From Diadema setosum (Eukaryota > Echinodermata > Echinoidea > Diadematoida > Diadematidae): DNA of 64,000 bases. Shown here piece by piece: positions 33,901 through 43,685 of the stretch (position 1 is its first letter; the number at the start of each line of letters is the position of its first letter). The notes under the pieces are model-generated. The model saw nothing but the letters and a program-made list of their open reading frames with translations, did not search any database and was not told where the DNA came from. The translations under genes were made by a program, and so were the position numbers. The stretch spans positions 4,411,113 to 4,475,112 of the forward strand of contig NC_092706.1 in the NCBI RefSeq assembly GCF_964275005.1, read 5' to 3'.

Positions 33901-34535
33901 CACATTTTCACTTTTCTCACATAACAAGAGAACACTTGACTTCTCTCTTTCAGAAGGCAGGGGGAATAATATTACCCTTAACATATGTCAGTAACGAGTT
34001 CAAGAAATGCGCACTTTATTCAAAAAGCGAAGTTTTGTGAAATTCTCTTTTTATTTTCTTTATATCGTTGCACGCATATGACATCTTACACTGTAGTAGT
34101 CTTCTCATCCAGCAGTGACTGCGCAGATACTTTAAAAAATTGTAACTTTCGAACGGATTGTCCAATTTTCCCCCAACTTTCACTGATGTGTTTTACTAAT
34201 ATTGTTGCATTCACTCAATCCACATGTATATGAAGGTGGACTTGTCCTTTAAACACTTACAGTGAATTGTCAGAACATGTGAGAGCAAGATAAGCACTAA
34301 AAGAAAGAAATGTTGTGTCCAGAGTTTGACTGGTTTTGATCACATGTCATCACACCTTGTTTATGTCATTCAGGGAGCGCAGCGAAAGATGCTGGATGTG
34401 ACGAACATGCTCGGCTTGAGCAACACCGTGATGCGGCTGATCGAGAAGCGGACATTCCAGGACAAGATCATTCTCTTTGGCGGGATGATTGTGACACTCG
34501 TCATCATGTACCTCATCTACAAGTACTTTGGTTGA
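27874..34535 (+). CDS. GOSR2: GOSR2 (membrin) Golgi Qb-SNARE, six coding exons
   Basis: Joining 27874-27902, 29734-29798, 30651-30759, 32153-32285, 33074-33214 and 34374-34535 gives 212 residues, the human length, with consistent phases. Landmarks are [10 protein letters not shown] at the N-terminus, [32 protein letters not shown] (human [20 protein letters not shown]), a long charged helix, the SNARE helix with the zero-layer glutamine at Q154 ([16 protein letters not shown]), the invariant [16 protein letters not shown], and a C-terminal membrane anchor (about 191-208). The protein is tail-anchored and acts in ER-to-Golgi and intra-Golgi fusion with syntaxin-5, BET1 and SEC22B. Function is from the family; everything else is seen in the sequence. 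Confidence 0.97.
28273..28602 (+). other. open frame in GOSR2 intron 1, probably not a gene
   Basis: 109 codons in a single frame, but the composition is AT-driven and nothing in it resembles a known domain. Listed so that the intron is accounted for. Confidence 0.15.
28981..29291. mobile_element. 311-bp inverted-repeat element with a tRNA-like core
   Basis: The arms TTGCAACTGATTGACAAATT and AATTTGTCAATCAGTTGCAA are exact inverses. TAGTAGCCATGATAAAAGAG pairs with TTTTATCATGGCTACTTC inside. The centre (29121-29195) looks like a tRNA-derived unit: an A-box-like TGGTGTATTGG and a good B box GGTTCGAATAC at 29179-29189. A solo arm lies at 43634-43685. Found in GOSR2 intron 1. Confidence 0.75.
29734..29798 (+). 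CDS. GOSR2: GOSR2 exon 2
   Basis: The acceptor is TTGCTTCATGCAG and the donor GTATGT. It encodes (K)[20 protein letters not shown] and H, matching the human KQVHEIQ-RLE-AD segment of the N-terminal Habc-like domain. Confidence 0.92.
30651..30759 (+). CDS. GOSR2: GOSR2 exon 3
   Basis: The acceptor is CCCTCAACAG and the donor GTGAGT. It encodes [20 protein letters not shown], then [20 protein letters not shown] and KEPP-RQNA are invariant words of the family. Confidence 0.95.
31078..31263. mobile_element. 186-bp TA-flanked MITE, family P copy 1
   Basis: Ends CAGTAGACTCCCGTTATAAC and, inverted, CAGTGCACTCCCGTTATAAC. TA lies on both sides (31076-31077, 31264-31265). CGTTATAACGAAATTTCG words fill the interior. 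Tc1/mariner-pogo class by structure. It lies in GOSR2 intron 3. Confidence 0.92.
31438..31648. mobile_element. family N (hAT-like) MITE, 211 bp
   Basis: Ends CAGGGCTTGACAGTAA and, inverted, CAGGGCTCAACATTAG. The interior has TTTTGGTGGCCCAAAATA and GGGCCACCAAAAG. CAGGG termini fit the hAT superfamily. CTACT is repeated on both sides, possibly the remains of an 8-bp duplication. It lies in GOSR2 intron 3. Confidence 0.75.
31871..32023. mobile_element. 153-bp hairpin MITE (TGCCCCATTTCATAAA)
   Basis: TGCCCCATTTCATAAA pairs imperfectly with TATTTATGAAATG, and TTGCTATGATAGCAACT with AGTTGCTATTCTAGCAA. Related in type to 21567-21724 (CCCCGTTGCATAAA). It ends about 130 bp before GOSR2 exon 4. Confidence 0.75.
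32153..32285 (+). CDS. GOSR2: GOSR2 exon 4
   Basis: The acceptor is CTTTTGACTTCCAG and the donor GTGAGC. It encodes [20 protein letters not shown], then [20 protein letters not shown] and FTAN. The human counterpart is [20 protein letters not shown], and so on. Phase 0 end. Confidence 0.96.
33074..33214 (+). CDS. GOSR2: GOSR2 exon 5
   Basis: The acceptor is TTTTTTTTTTCAG and the donor GTGAGT. It encodes residues 113-159, including [20 protein letters not shown] and the first part of the SNARE helix with Q154 ([10 protein letters not shown]), the predicted zero-layer glutamine. Confidence 0.96.
33689..34248. mobile_element. foldback MITE family A, copy 2, intact TTAA duplication
   Basis: Ends AGGACAAGTTCACCTTCATA and, inverted, AGGACAAGTCCACCTTCATA, with TTAA at 33685-33688 and 34249-34252. 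The arms run through ATTCACTCAATCCACATG and its inverse. It lies in GOSR2 intron 5, ending 125 bp before the last exon. Confidence 0.92.
34374..34535 (+). CDS. GOSR2: GOSR2 exon 6 (terminal)
   Basis: The acceptor is TTTATGTCATTCAG. It encodes residues 160-212 and TGA at 34533. [20 protein letters not shown] leads into a hydrophobic anchor [18 protein letters not shown], with only four residues after it, as in a tail-anchored SNARE. Confidence 0.97.
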   Translation, partial: GAQRKMLDVTNMLGLSNTVMRLIEKRTFQDKIILFGGMIVTLVIMYLIYKYFG

Positions 34536-35160
34536 TATCTCCACTGATGCCAGTGAAGTGTTCACGGTAAACTCTCTTTGAAAGTGCTCTCCACGCAAAG
34601 GCATCTCTTTCACGTGATCAACATTGGTTTCAGCCTTCGAGTGCCTTCGCGTGTCTTTCCCCAGATGCGCTCGCTGAAACGGCAGGTAGAATGGTCATCT
34701 GCAAGTACAGGCTGCACTTGAAAAGTTCTAAACAAATTATGAATATCTCACAAGTCAACAATTGTATTACATCTGAGAGGCATGTATTCCAACCATGAGC
34801 TTGCTCTATCTGCTGCAGTAAGGTGCGTTTACTGTATGTTGATAGTTCTGTGTATTGTGCCAGGTTAGCGATACCAAATTTGCATCAGCTCTTGTCAAAA
34901 TCGTATCATATTTCATGAAATGATGCAAACATCATGATTAGATCAACCTGTCACATACAAAATCGTAGTGATGTTTAACACAGATATTTTACCATGTGCT
35001 TGTAAATGATGATCAGCTAGCAAGAGTAGTATCATGCTTTGAGGTGGTCATGACACAAATAGTCAGATATCGTAAAAATACATTTCTTTAATGCACTTCT
35101 TCATAGCCACATGCACTCGTACATACACACACACAATAAAAAAGGATCCACATACATACA
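34536..35160 (+). other. GOSR2 3' UTR (probable)
   Basis: Non-repetitive sequence after the stop, ending at AATAAA at 35135-35140, the first clear polyadenylation signal. Contains an ACATACAC run just before it. Transcript evidence would be needed to fix the end. Confidence 0.5.
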
Positions 35161-35373
35161 TGCACTGTATTTTACGATCCTAGTGCATGTACATGTACGT
35201 ATGTAATATACATCTCTTTTGTATGTGTAGATGTACACTTTGTATACATAAATAAGTACACAAATAATCACAAAAAGAGCAAATGGTCAGGCAAGGGACC
35301 AGTGCAAAGCTTCAATTTTGTGCACTATCACCACTGAGTTATATTAGGGTTGTGACCTCTTTAAATTAATGTA

Positions 35374-35557
35374 CAGTGGACTCCCATTATAACGAAGTCC
35401 TCAGGACCGGCAATTTTCTTTCGTTATATCGGAATTCGTTATAACTGAACAAATAAATGATAAAAATACATAGAGTGCATAATATTGCGGCCTTAATTTT
35501 TACTTTGTTCTAACCCGAATTTCGTTATAACGTGTTCGTTATAACGCGAGTGCACTG
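35374..35557. mobile_element. 184-bp TA-flanked MITE, family P copy 2
   Basis: Same ends and interior as 31078-31263 (CAGTGGACTCCCATTATAAC; CAGTGCACTCGCGTTATAAC inverted), same orientation. TA lies at 35372-35373 and 35558-35559. Confidence 0.92.
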
Positions 35558-35685
35558 TAATCACACAAGAGGTCTACCTTTTACAGTGCAAACATCTCTA
35601 ACCGATTATATTTGAAATAATGTTCAAACTAGTGTGTAGAGGACCACTGTGAATTCATGTATCTGGACCATTCTTGACTCTTTTT

Positions 35686-35764
35686 GTCCTTTGAGTGCGT
35701 ATTGGTGCAGAAACCCCCATGGCATTGTACACACTGTCCAAAGTTCCTGGCATAGAAAGGGTTG
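35686..35764. repeat. 92-bp dispersed repeat, copy 2
   Basis: TCCTTTGAGTGCGTATTGGT, GCAGAAACCCCCATGGCATT, GTCCAAAGTTC and AGAAAGGGTTGA follow the order of 19509-19600. Confidence 0.6.
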
Positions 35765-35949
35765 AAGGATAATCCTCTGGGCTCTGGAATGTCAAATGTT
35801 TGCTAAACATGTTGGTTTCAAGGCGTTTCACATTGAGTTAGAATAAATATTATCATTGTTACCATTTTCCAAAGATATCGATGTAGATTTTGATTCATGC
35901 AGGTAGTATTCTAAAAGCGTGTAAATTAAATCTGTTCGACTGGACTTAC

Positions 35950-36290
35950 TTGTGAAAATCACAGAGAGAACAGTTTCGTGACTCGTCTGAGTCACTTCTT
36001 CAGCTCTGTCTGGCTGGTGAGCATTCACCCGTGGAGGGTGAATGGGAGATGTTACTGCCTTTATTGTCTGCACTTCAAGGAATTTTGTGGATTACCGACT
36101 TGTATGTTGGTGAAAGGTTGTGTCAGAGTCCCCCTCCCCTGTTGAGTGAAGGGTTTTCCGCATTCACATACATGGCTTCATGGACTCCTCTTTCAAACCA
36201 TCTTGTTTCCTTGTCAATGATGTCAACCTCTGTCCTCAAAGTGGTGCCCTGTGTTCTTCAGGTGGGTGCTTTTGGATATATCCTTTTCTT
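35950..36290 (-). mobile_element. Penelope-like element, 3' end fragment
   Basis: Read on the minus strand from about 36270, translation gives HLKNTGHHFEDREVDIIDKE, then WFERGVHEAMYVN, PSLNRGGG and HNLSPTYKSVIHKIP. This string (TGH-F-D-ID-E--W-ERG--EA-Y, SLNR-GG, HNLSP-Y) is the end of the GIY-YIG endonuclease region of Penelope-like retroelements. It is followed by a short 3' part with a hammerhead-like motif (35961-36012). It is a 5'-truncated fossil, intergenic downstream of GOSR2. Confidence 0.75.
35961..36012 (-). ncRNA. hammerhead-ribozyme-like motif in Penelope-like element
   Basis: On the minus strand, ACAGAG, then CTGAAGA (consensus CTGATGA), then a perfect 7-bp stem GTGACTC / GAGTCAC with loop AGAC, then GAAAC, and a few bases later CTCTGT, which pairs with ACAGAG as stem I. 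This order is that of a type I hammerhead. Hammerheads are known in Penelope-like elements. One core position (T4 to A) differs, so activity may be lost, and stem III is very short. Confidence 0.5.
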
Positions 36291-36694
36291 GGGAATTCCA
36301 TGAATGTGTTGTCATCAAAATCAAAGTTGGAATTGGCAGTGACTGATGTCTGTTTCATCCTCAAGGGTAGGGTATGACATCATGTTATTTTTAGGTGTTG
36401 GCTCAAAAGAAAAAAAAAAAACATATTTGAATTGTTTATAGCTGCTCGGTATTGGACACAGGCACTCGCAGGTTGATTCCACCTCTGTGCGAGAGAGAGA
36501 ACTTTTGGACCTGCCACAGCACAAAATGAGTTTTGATGACCTAATTTTTACTGGAATAGACGGAGAGATGATCAAAAATTGCCATTCCACTGAAGACAGG
36601 AGCAGGGTCCCGAGGTCTAGAAGTGAAGATGCCTCCGGCGTGTGATGTTCATCTTGGTAACCATGATCAAAGAGAGTGTTTGTAGCGGTGTTAA

Positions 36695-37076
36695 AGTGAT
36701 GGTATAGTATTGGTAAAGATGAGGATTGGGCTTTTAACTCGTTGTGAGATACCAAGAAACTCCTTATGAAATAGTACAGAGCATACCATTCTAAGAGGAA
36801 TTCAAAGTGTATTTGCTGAAAATCGGTTTTGGAATGGTTGAGACATCAAAAAACAAAGTAAAACAAAGCTATCGAAATAAAAGATGGGTCCCACCTTTTA
36901 TCAAGATGGCTCTATTTTGGATATCTCAGCCATTTCAAATACGATTTTCATCAAGTAAACATTGAATTCCTCTCAGAATTCCATGCTCTTTCATATTTTG
37001 TAAGAGGTTTCTCATTACCTAACCAAAAAATGTTACAAACCTGAAGTTTGGTCTCAACCGAAACTATACGGTTCCT
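36695..37076. mobile_element. foldback MITE family C, copy 3, TTAA duplication
   Basis: The left end AGTGATGGTATAGTATTGGT and the right GAAACTATACGGTTCCT are partial inverses. GGTTTTGGAATGGTTGAGAC pairs with the CAGCCATTTCAAATACGATT block. TTAA lies at 36691-36694 and 37077-37080. Confidence 0.82.
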
Positions 37077-37401
37077 TTAAAGTGTAATACAGGCAGTGTG
37101 CTGCTTCATCTGACAATGACTTTGCAAGTGAATTATCACTGGATTGCTTGTGACTACACATGTAATGTAAGAGACACCTTGGGGAAACTGAATCCACCAC
37201 GAGTTTGGCTAATTTTTGGCATGTCCATTGCAAATCCCCTCCTGTACTGGAAGAAAAAAAAAAAGATTTAGAAACCATGACATCTGCAGCCAACATTTCA
37301 TAAGTGGCAGTCTTTGTGAGCTGCAGTCAGTTTACATATCAAAAACATATTGTCTTATGCGACACTCAACTTCAGCCCTAGCAGAGGAATAACACAGTAA
37401 G

Positions 37402-37505
37402 GCGTTGCATCAAAATTATGACCAGCAGGAATAGGATCCCTCAGGATCCTGATTCAAGCAGGATCCTGAGGGTTCCTGCTGGTCATAATTTTGATGCAAT
37501 GCCTC
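37402..37505. mobile_element. 104-bp nearly perfect hairpin
   Basis: GGCGTTGCATCAAAATTATG pairs with CATAATTTTGATGCAATGCC, and GACCAGCAGGAA / CAGGATCCTG continue to a 7-base loop (ATTCAAG). The fold has one small bulge. A MITE, or a hairpin RNA source if transcribed. Confidence 0.85.
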
Positions 37506-39158
37506 AGGCTATAAATGTAAAATTGTGACTTTTTATTTTCAATGACTTAGCTAATCATTCGACATGTATGTATGCTGTTCGACTTAGGCAGATAACACCA
37601 CACTTTTCATCTGTACTGCCTCTATGGCATCCCTGTGGTGGTTGACATGAATAGAGATGAGTTTGTTCACGTCAATTTTCATATTATGCCTTTTGTCTCA
37701 TTTGGATTGCTTCGTTCATTCATTTTGCACTTTTACGGTGATGTTCCATTAAGATTTCCTTTACGTGGTGCAGTAAGGGATGAATATGTGTTCATTTGAA
37801 ATTCAAGCACAAGGACGATGAAGTAGTCAACAAAATGCCAGGTAATATGCTAGTCTGCATCTACAGCAGAAATGCCAAGTTCTAGTGGATTATGGTTATT
37901 TTGCAAATTGCAGCATTGATATGCAAAGCAGTGTTACGATCAGTTACATTTCAAACTTAGCTTCCCTATTCAAAGTCATTGCAAAATTTTATGACTCCTA
38001 GCCCATGCAAAATGCAAGAAAGGCTATTCTGTGTTGATTTAAATCTAACTATAGGCTATTGCACGTACACAAGTGTGTCCCACTGAATTCATGATACTCA
38101 AATATATAGTGTGCGGGTGATTCACGATTCAGCACTCACAATTCCAGCTAACATGATTTATGCAGCAATTAAATGTTTAAAATACTGCTATGCCGTCATG
38201 CAACCTTGTTATTTGCGCATGAATGTTTATGAAAGAGTTTTATTGTCACATTGAGCCCTTCATTCTGGCAGAAATATTTGTGTAATTACAATTTATATTT
38301 TACATCATCCTTACAATTTGATGAGACATACTTCATGAAGTAGCAGTCGTTCACTGTCTTGGGTATGCACAGTAAGTCTTAACACCACAAGGTACTTTGG
38401 AAGGAGTGTGGACTGTTTCGAAGGTACCGATTGCAGGTATCATTATACTAATGCTCAAACAAAACGATGTGTATTATTTGTTTTATAAAGTGATGAAGCA
38501 GATACTTGTCATCAAAAGAATTTCAAATGTAGGCGTTTTAAATTCCAAGGCAGCCATTTTCACGAGTAGTAAGACGATAGAATCTCACCCGTTCACTATC
38601 TTGACACAAAAGTGCTAATGACCAGTCAGTATACTTTATGTTGTTATTGACCGGTCTTTAACAAAATTATGTGTAAAGCAAAAGAAATACCTGGACACAT
38701 GTACGCTCCCAATCAATCATAAGATTTGCTTCTTCACTTTATAACACTTGGCTAAAAATGGAGTAATCAGAATTATTCGTTAGCCGTACACCTGCAAAAT
38801 AGTATGTATGTGCTATGGTACTGTTAAGCGTACATTTAATTTTCTTCAGTCCAAATGAGGTAATTATCTTGTGAAATGAAAAGTATGAATTTGCCAGTCA
38901 TTCTACTCACCATGATCTGTTCCTGGTATTTCCTCAATTTTAAAACAAGTTAAGGATATTTTTTTGCCATCTCAAAATAGATTTTTTTTTTCTTTCAATC
39001 TGTGTGCACCAGTTTACATGCTTCAATTTATTGTTTTCTGCAAACGTACATAACATTGCCATGAATGTAAAATGAATGTGGGATGAGTTTAATTTGGTCT
39101 TGCTGGATTTCCTTCATTTTAAGTCTTGAGGGGATCATTGATTCAGACTCCTTGACCT
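37506..39158. other. intergenic, nothing recognised
   Basis: No exon, palindrome or repeat recognised by eye in this stretch. Confidence 0.45.
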
Positions 39159-39162
39159 TTAA

Positions 39163-39725
39163 AGGAAACCCAAAGCCAAAGAGAAATGTGGATTGAGTGA
39201 AAGCAGCAACATTAGTAGCACACATCTGTGAAAGTTTGGACAATCGATGCAAAAGTTATGAATTTTTAAAGTTTTGGTGTTGGAACCACTGGATCAGGAG
39301 ACTACTTGAGTTTATACTATAGTGATATCATGTGTGGACAACAATATAAAGAAAATATAAAGAAAATTCAACATGCTTTCACTTTTCTAGCATAATGAAA
39401 GGGCACTTGACTAACCGCTTTTAGAAAACGGGGAATAATTACTACCCTCAACATATGTTCGTATCAAGTTGATGGAATGAAAAATTTTAATGAAAAATGA
39501 ATTTGTGTGGAAATTTCTTTATATTTTCTTTATATTGTTGTCCACACATGATATCATGAACTCTAGTAGTCTCTTTATTCAGTCATTACGATACCAAAAC
39601 TTTAACAATTAATAACTTTTGCATCCATTGTCCGATTTTCTTAAAACTTTCACTGATGTGTTCTACAGTGTACCAATGTTGCTGCTTTCACTCAATCCAC
39701 ATTTCTCATTGGGTTTTGGTTTCCT
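39163..39725. mobile_element. foldback MITE family B, copy 2 (full length)
   Basis: Left end AGGAAACCCAAAGCCAAAGA, right end (inverted) AGGAAACCAAAACCCAATGA. Both continue GAAATGTGGATTGAGTGAAA. TTAA precedes (39159-39162) and TCAA follows. About 563 bp. Confidence 0.9.
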
Positions 39726-40639
39726 TCAAAAATTGAGATTTTGATCTAAGCTGAATATGAAAGCTTTACTGTTCTCACCCAGTTTTCATGCTTTATATGT
39801 TGAAACTACACTTTGGACTCAGTACTATCATCACATTCAAAATTCCACATTACTCCGTATGTATTTCAATATTATACCTTCGAACTGATTACTGACGCAG
39901 ATTACACTTTGTTCAATTCAACATGGTTTTTTTTTTTCCATCTTGGAAGTTCAATAGGCCATTGATATATAAAATATGCGTCATGTTCAAACATGTATTT
40001 CTTGTAAACATTCGCTATTTTCTTTTTATTCCCCTTCCAAAACTCTTTAAAAAAAATACAATTTATACAATTGTATGTTTGTGCTCCAAGTCTAAATAAT
40101 TGTGCGTCTATTAAATCGGAAAGCAAACACACGTCTCCGTCTTAAATTAATGTGTTTTTGGTGGAGTGGAGTTAACATTGGTTGTTAGTGTAAAGGAATA
40201 TATCAGGGTAAAGACTACATGTATTAGTACGTGAATGAATGAAGGTTACACGACGAGAGAATACATTTGTATGAATTAAATCGCATATAAGTATGTAAAT
40301 ACGTGGACAGATGGATGAATAAAATGAATGAATGAATAAATTATCGAAATGTCATACATGCATTGTTTTTAGACGACAGTGTTGTTGCTGTTGTTGTTTT
40401 AAAGAACGAAAGGAGAGAGAGAGAAAATGGGGCCCTATACAAATAATTTGCCCCAGTCCCATTTATTGAAGAAGGAACGAACGAATGATGTAGACGCATT
40501 TCCACAGTATGATGGTGCATATAACGACGCACCGCACGACGGCGCATTGGAGATGACTACTTTTGTTTTATCACTTTGGGTACCCTGTTAGATTTTTTCG
40601 ATTGTTTGGACCTTTGCAAAAATACAAAGATGCACATGG

Positions 40640-40795
40640 GTGGATCCAGGAATACTGTGAAGGGGAAGCGCTAGTAATATTTCTGGTGCCCACTTCCGGG
40701 TTTCATTTAATTTATTTCCTTTCATTTCTTTTGTTTTTAACGAAAAACAAAGGGAGGGCGTGCGCCGGTTGCGCCCCCCTCTGGATCCGCCACTG
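40640..40795. repeat. dispersed repeat, copy 3 (GGAAGTGG family, inverted)
   Basis: Starts GGATCCAGGAATACTGTGAA and ends GCGCCCCCCTCTGGATCCGC. Inverse of 13789-13943. Confidence 0.82.
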
Positions 40796-40849
40796 ATGCA
40801 GTGTTTCGGGTAATGACAAGTTATGTATGTGAATGGTCAAAATAAAATG

Positions 40850-40990
40850 TCATATTCTTAGCTCCTCCTTCCTCTTCTCTTTCTCTTTCTCCTCCCTCTT
40901 CTGCTTTCTTCTTTTTTTTTTCCTTCCTCGTCCTCTTCTTCGTCATCGTCATCGTCGTCGTCCTCCCTGCCTCCATCTTCTCTCCCTCAT
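40850..40990. repeat. pyrimidine-rich low-complexity tract
   Basis: TCTTCC, TCGTC and CTTT runs. Long open frames on either strand here are artefacts of composition. Confidence 0.9.
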
Positions 40991-40999
40991 CAATAATAT

Positions 41000-42746
41000 A
41001 TCTCGATCGTTGACAACTCTCATCATCATTTCTCATCTTTCAATGTTTTCGTATTTCGTCGATGTCCTCAACCTGTACAGTACAATGAAAATAATAAGTG
41101 TGCGTAAACTGACCAGGAGAAGGACAGAGCACAAAATTAATAATCTTGTCTATCGTATTCCCCGTGCCTCCACGGCACTTTTGACAAACTGCAAAGTTTT
41201 TGGTTTTGTTTTGTTTTTCTTTTCTTTTCTTTTCCACAGCCATTGTTACATGTTTCGACAGACTTGCCTACAACACGAGCCAACTTTAAGGGCTGACTGG
41301 ACGATTAGTGCCAGGGAACGAGCGCGGGTGATCGCTGAACCAACTCGGTAATAAAAGGGCGTGCACTGGCCAAATTTCCGGGTGACGCCGCCCTCTTTCG
41401 ATGCCAAACGGAAACGCGGTTTAGCGATCGGAGGTTGTCCGCGCAGTAAAATTGCCGGTTACTCGGCAGAAAATGCCCCAAGAGAGGAGCCGGACAAAGA
41501 ATAGACCACGATGATTGGAATCAGACGTTAAGGAAGTTCGCTAAAAGAGTACATCGTGTAACCTGGGAGTTTCCAGTCAGTTTTCACTGGCCCATATAGA
41601 AAGAGGAATCATATAAAGGCTCAGATATATGCCTTGGTTTAAAAAACAAGCAAAAAAACAAAACAAAACAAAACAAAACGAACAGATTGGGGGGAAGTGA
41701 TCTCACCAGTGATGAGTTCACATTACCGTTGTCTTCGGTCGACTTCTCGGAAAAAAGAAGTAAACACCACAAAATGCCGAAAGAATCCCTGTAAACTACA
41801 AGATGTTGTGACTCAAAACAGGTTCGTCCTACGCCTTTGCTGTAGTAGCCATATTGCGGCCGATTTATGTGTAATGCGTGTAGGCCCTACTGCGTATACC
41901 AATGTGAGTGTGAGAAGAAATAGAATACAGTCTGTAATGTTTATTCCCCCCCCCCCCCCCCCGTGATTCGTCACCCCTTTATGTTAGATACCATGGGATG
42001 ATGTTCTTGCAAACTCTGGTCGTCAGAGGAAATGAGATTTCGATTGTATGTTGTAGACTATATAAAAACATCTAGGAATTATCAGAATCTGTCGTCAGTT
42101 GCACCGAAATTAAGCTCCAGGATACGAGTACGGTGCAATTCTCGAGTCATTTGCGCAAGAACAACAACACTCGTATTATGACAGTAACCTTTGACCCCTG
42201 ACCGTCATATATTTCATCGTCTAACTTCAAGAATTTGAAAAGGAACCTGAGACATATTCTTGTATTATATCTCATGTAATTTTGATATCTTCCGGAACAC
42301 CACGAAATTATAATCTTATCGACTAGACGCATTGTCGTCTTGTAAACATGATATAAGCGACTTTAAAACAAAACAAAGCAAAACAAAACAAATTTAACCT
42401 TTGCTCCATTTGAAGACTCCCAGACGTGATATGTCTGCAACTTCTTTTGAAATGAATCTTGAGTTGAAAACTCAATACGGAAATGAGTTGGAAGGAAACG
42501 AAAATGCCAACCAAAGTCTGACGAGGGATTGAGCCTGTACGTAGCAGTAAATTCTGACATATTCCCGTCGCGTCTTTTGTCTGCTGCAAATTACCGTGTA
42601 TATCGCAGGGTATTTCGTCCCAACAAATAAACACAGCTCTCTGAGCTCCAGCTCCATAATCACTAAATCAAAACGCTGATATATAAAAATGTCTTGCGGC
42701 GTAATTTACGGGCGGATGCAATTTATATATTTTCGTTTCTGTGCAG
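41000..42746. other. intergenic or intronic, CpG-containing, no certain gene
   Basis: 41270-41580 is relatively rich in CpG and not repetitive and could be a promoter or 5' exon of a gene, but no coding homology is visible. A C tract lies at 41946-41962. The rest is unremarkable. Confidence 0.35.
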
Positions 42747-42806
42747 AGCGCGGAGATTAGAAGCAAGAACATCGTCATTAAACAGTTTTCCTCCGATCCC
42801 CAAGAG
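42747..42806 (+). CDS. orphan candidate exon, 20 codons
   Basis: A clean acceptor (TTTCGTTTCTGTGCAG) and donor (GTTAGT) enclose exactly 60 bases, phase 0 on both sides, encoding SAEIRSKNIVIKQFSSDPQE. The codon pattern is gene-like. I could not find partner exons with matching phase nearby and do not recognise the protein. It may belong to a gene whose other exons lie outside or were missed. Confidence 0.3.
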
Positions 42807-43082
42807 GTTAGTATATTTGGCACAGTGGATTGCCTTGCACTATTGGTTTATCAAGCACCGGAACAAAAGTTGAATGTAAGAGATGTATGCATGATAATAG
42901 GCCTAAATTATGGATGTACGCTATAATATCCTTCGAGCTGGATACTGATGTAGATAATGCTCAGAAGTTAAGACATAGGCCTGCAGTGTACATGCATTAC
43001 AATCACTCTTTTTTTTTTTTACACGATAGCCATCGACACGCTGAAAATACATATATTTCGCTAGTTACAGAAATTAATAGTA

Positions 43083-43495
43083 CAGCCCGACCTCTCCTAT
43101 CCGGATCTGTCGGGACCGGCGCTCATCCGGATATAAGGGATTTGGCCGGATATGGGAGACTCGATGTTTAATACACGCAGCTGCAAATGTACGTGTAACC
43201 TATATTGCAGGTATAGCGTACACTGAAAGTCTTTTCTTGCCATCAGCGCAAAATTTGGCTGTAGTGCATGTCTGAATGCATGCTATTTTAAATGACAATT
43301 TGAAGTGAATGTATGTGAATTATATTGGAAATATTATGTAATTCATGTGAGTTTGTGCAGGAATTTTGTTTGAGTTTGAAATCCCCTTTCTTACATAATA
43401 TATTATTACATTAAAAAAAAGAAATCACAGTGAGATTGCATCCGGGTAATAGAGAGATCCGGATAATGGGAGGCCGGATAGGAGAGGTCGGAGTG
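43083..43495. mobile_element. 413-bp TA-flanked MITE, family Q
   Basis: Left CAGCCCGACCTCTCCTATCC and, inverted, right CACTCCGACCTCTCCTATCC, continuing GG. TA lies at 43081-43082 and 43496-43497. Inner CCGGAT words repeat near both ends (CATCCGGATATAAGGGATTT; GAGATCCGGATAATGGGAGG). pogo/Tc1-mariner class by structure. No ORF. Confidence 0.92.
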
Positions 43496-43633
43496 TAAAC
43501 AGACAGATGACTGAGATAGGTAGATCGATATTTAGTTATGTGAAGAGATATACTATTATGTAAACAGATGGATAGCTGTCTGTGTATAGATCGTAAAATG
43601 AATAGATGATTTTTTTTTTCAAATCAATTGAAT

Positions 43634-43685
43634 TCTTGCGTCAAGTTGTTTTCATTGCAACTAATTGACAAATTGCCCGATTGTA
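43634..43685. repeat. solo arm of the 28981 inverted-repeat element
   Basis: TCTTGCGTCAAGTTGTTTTC and ATTGCAACTAATTGACAAAT, then TGCCC, match 28966-29010 in order. No opposite arm is seen nearby. Confidence 0.65.
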
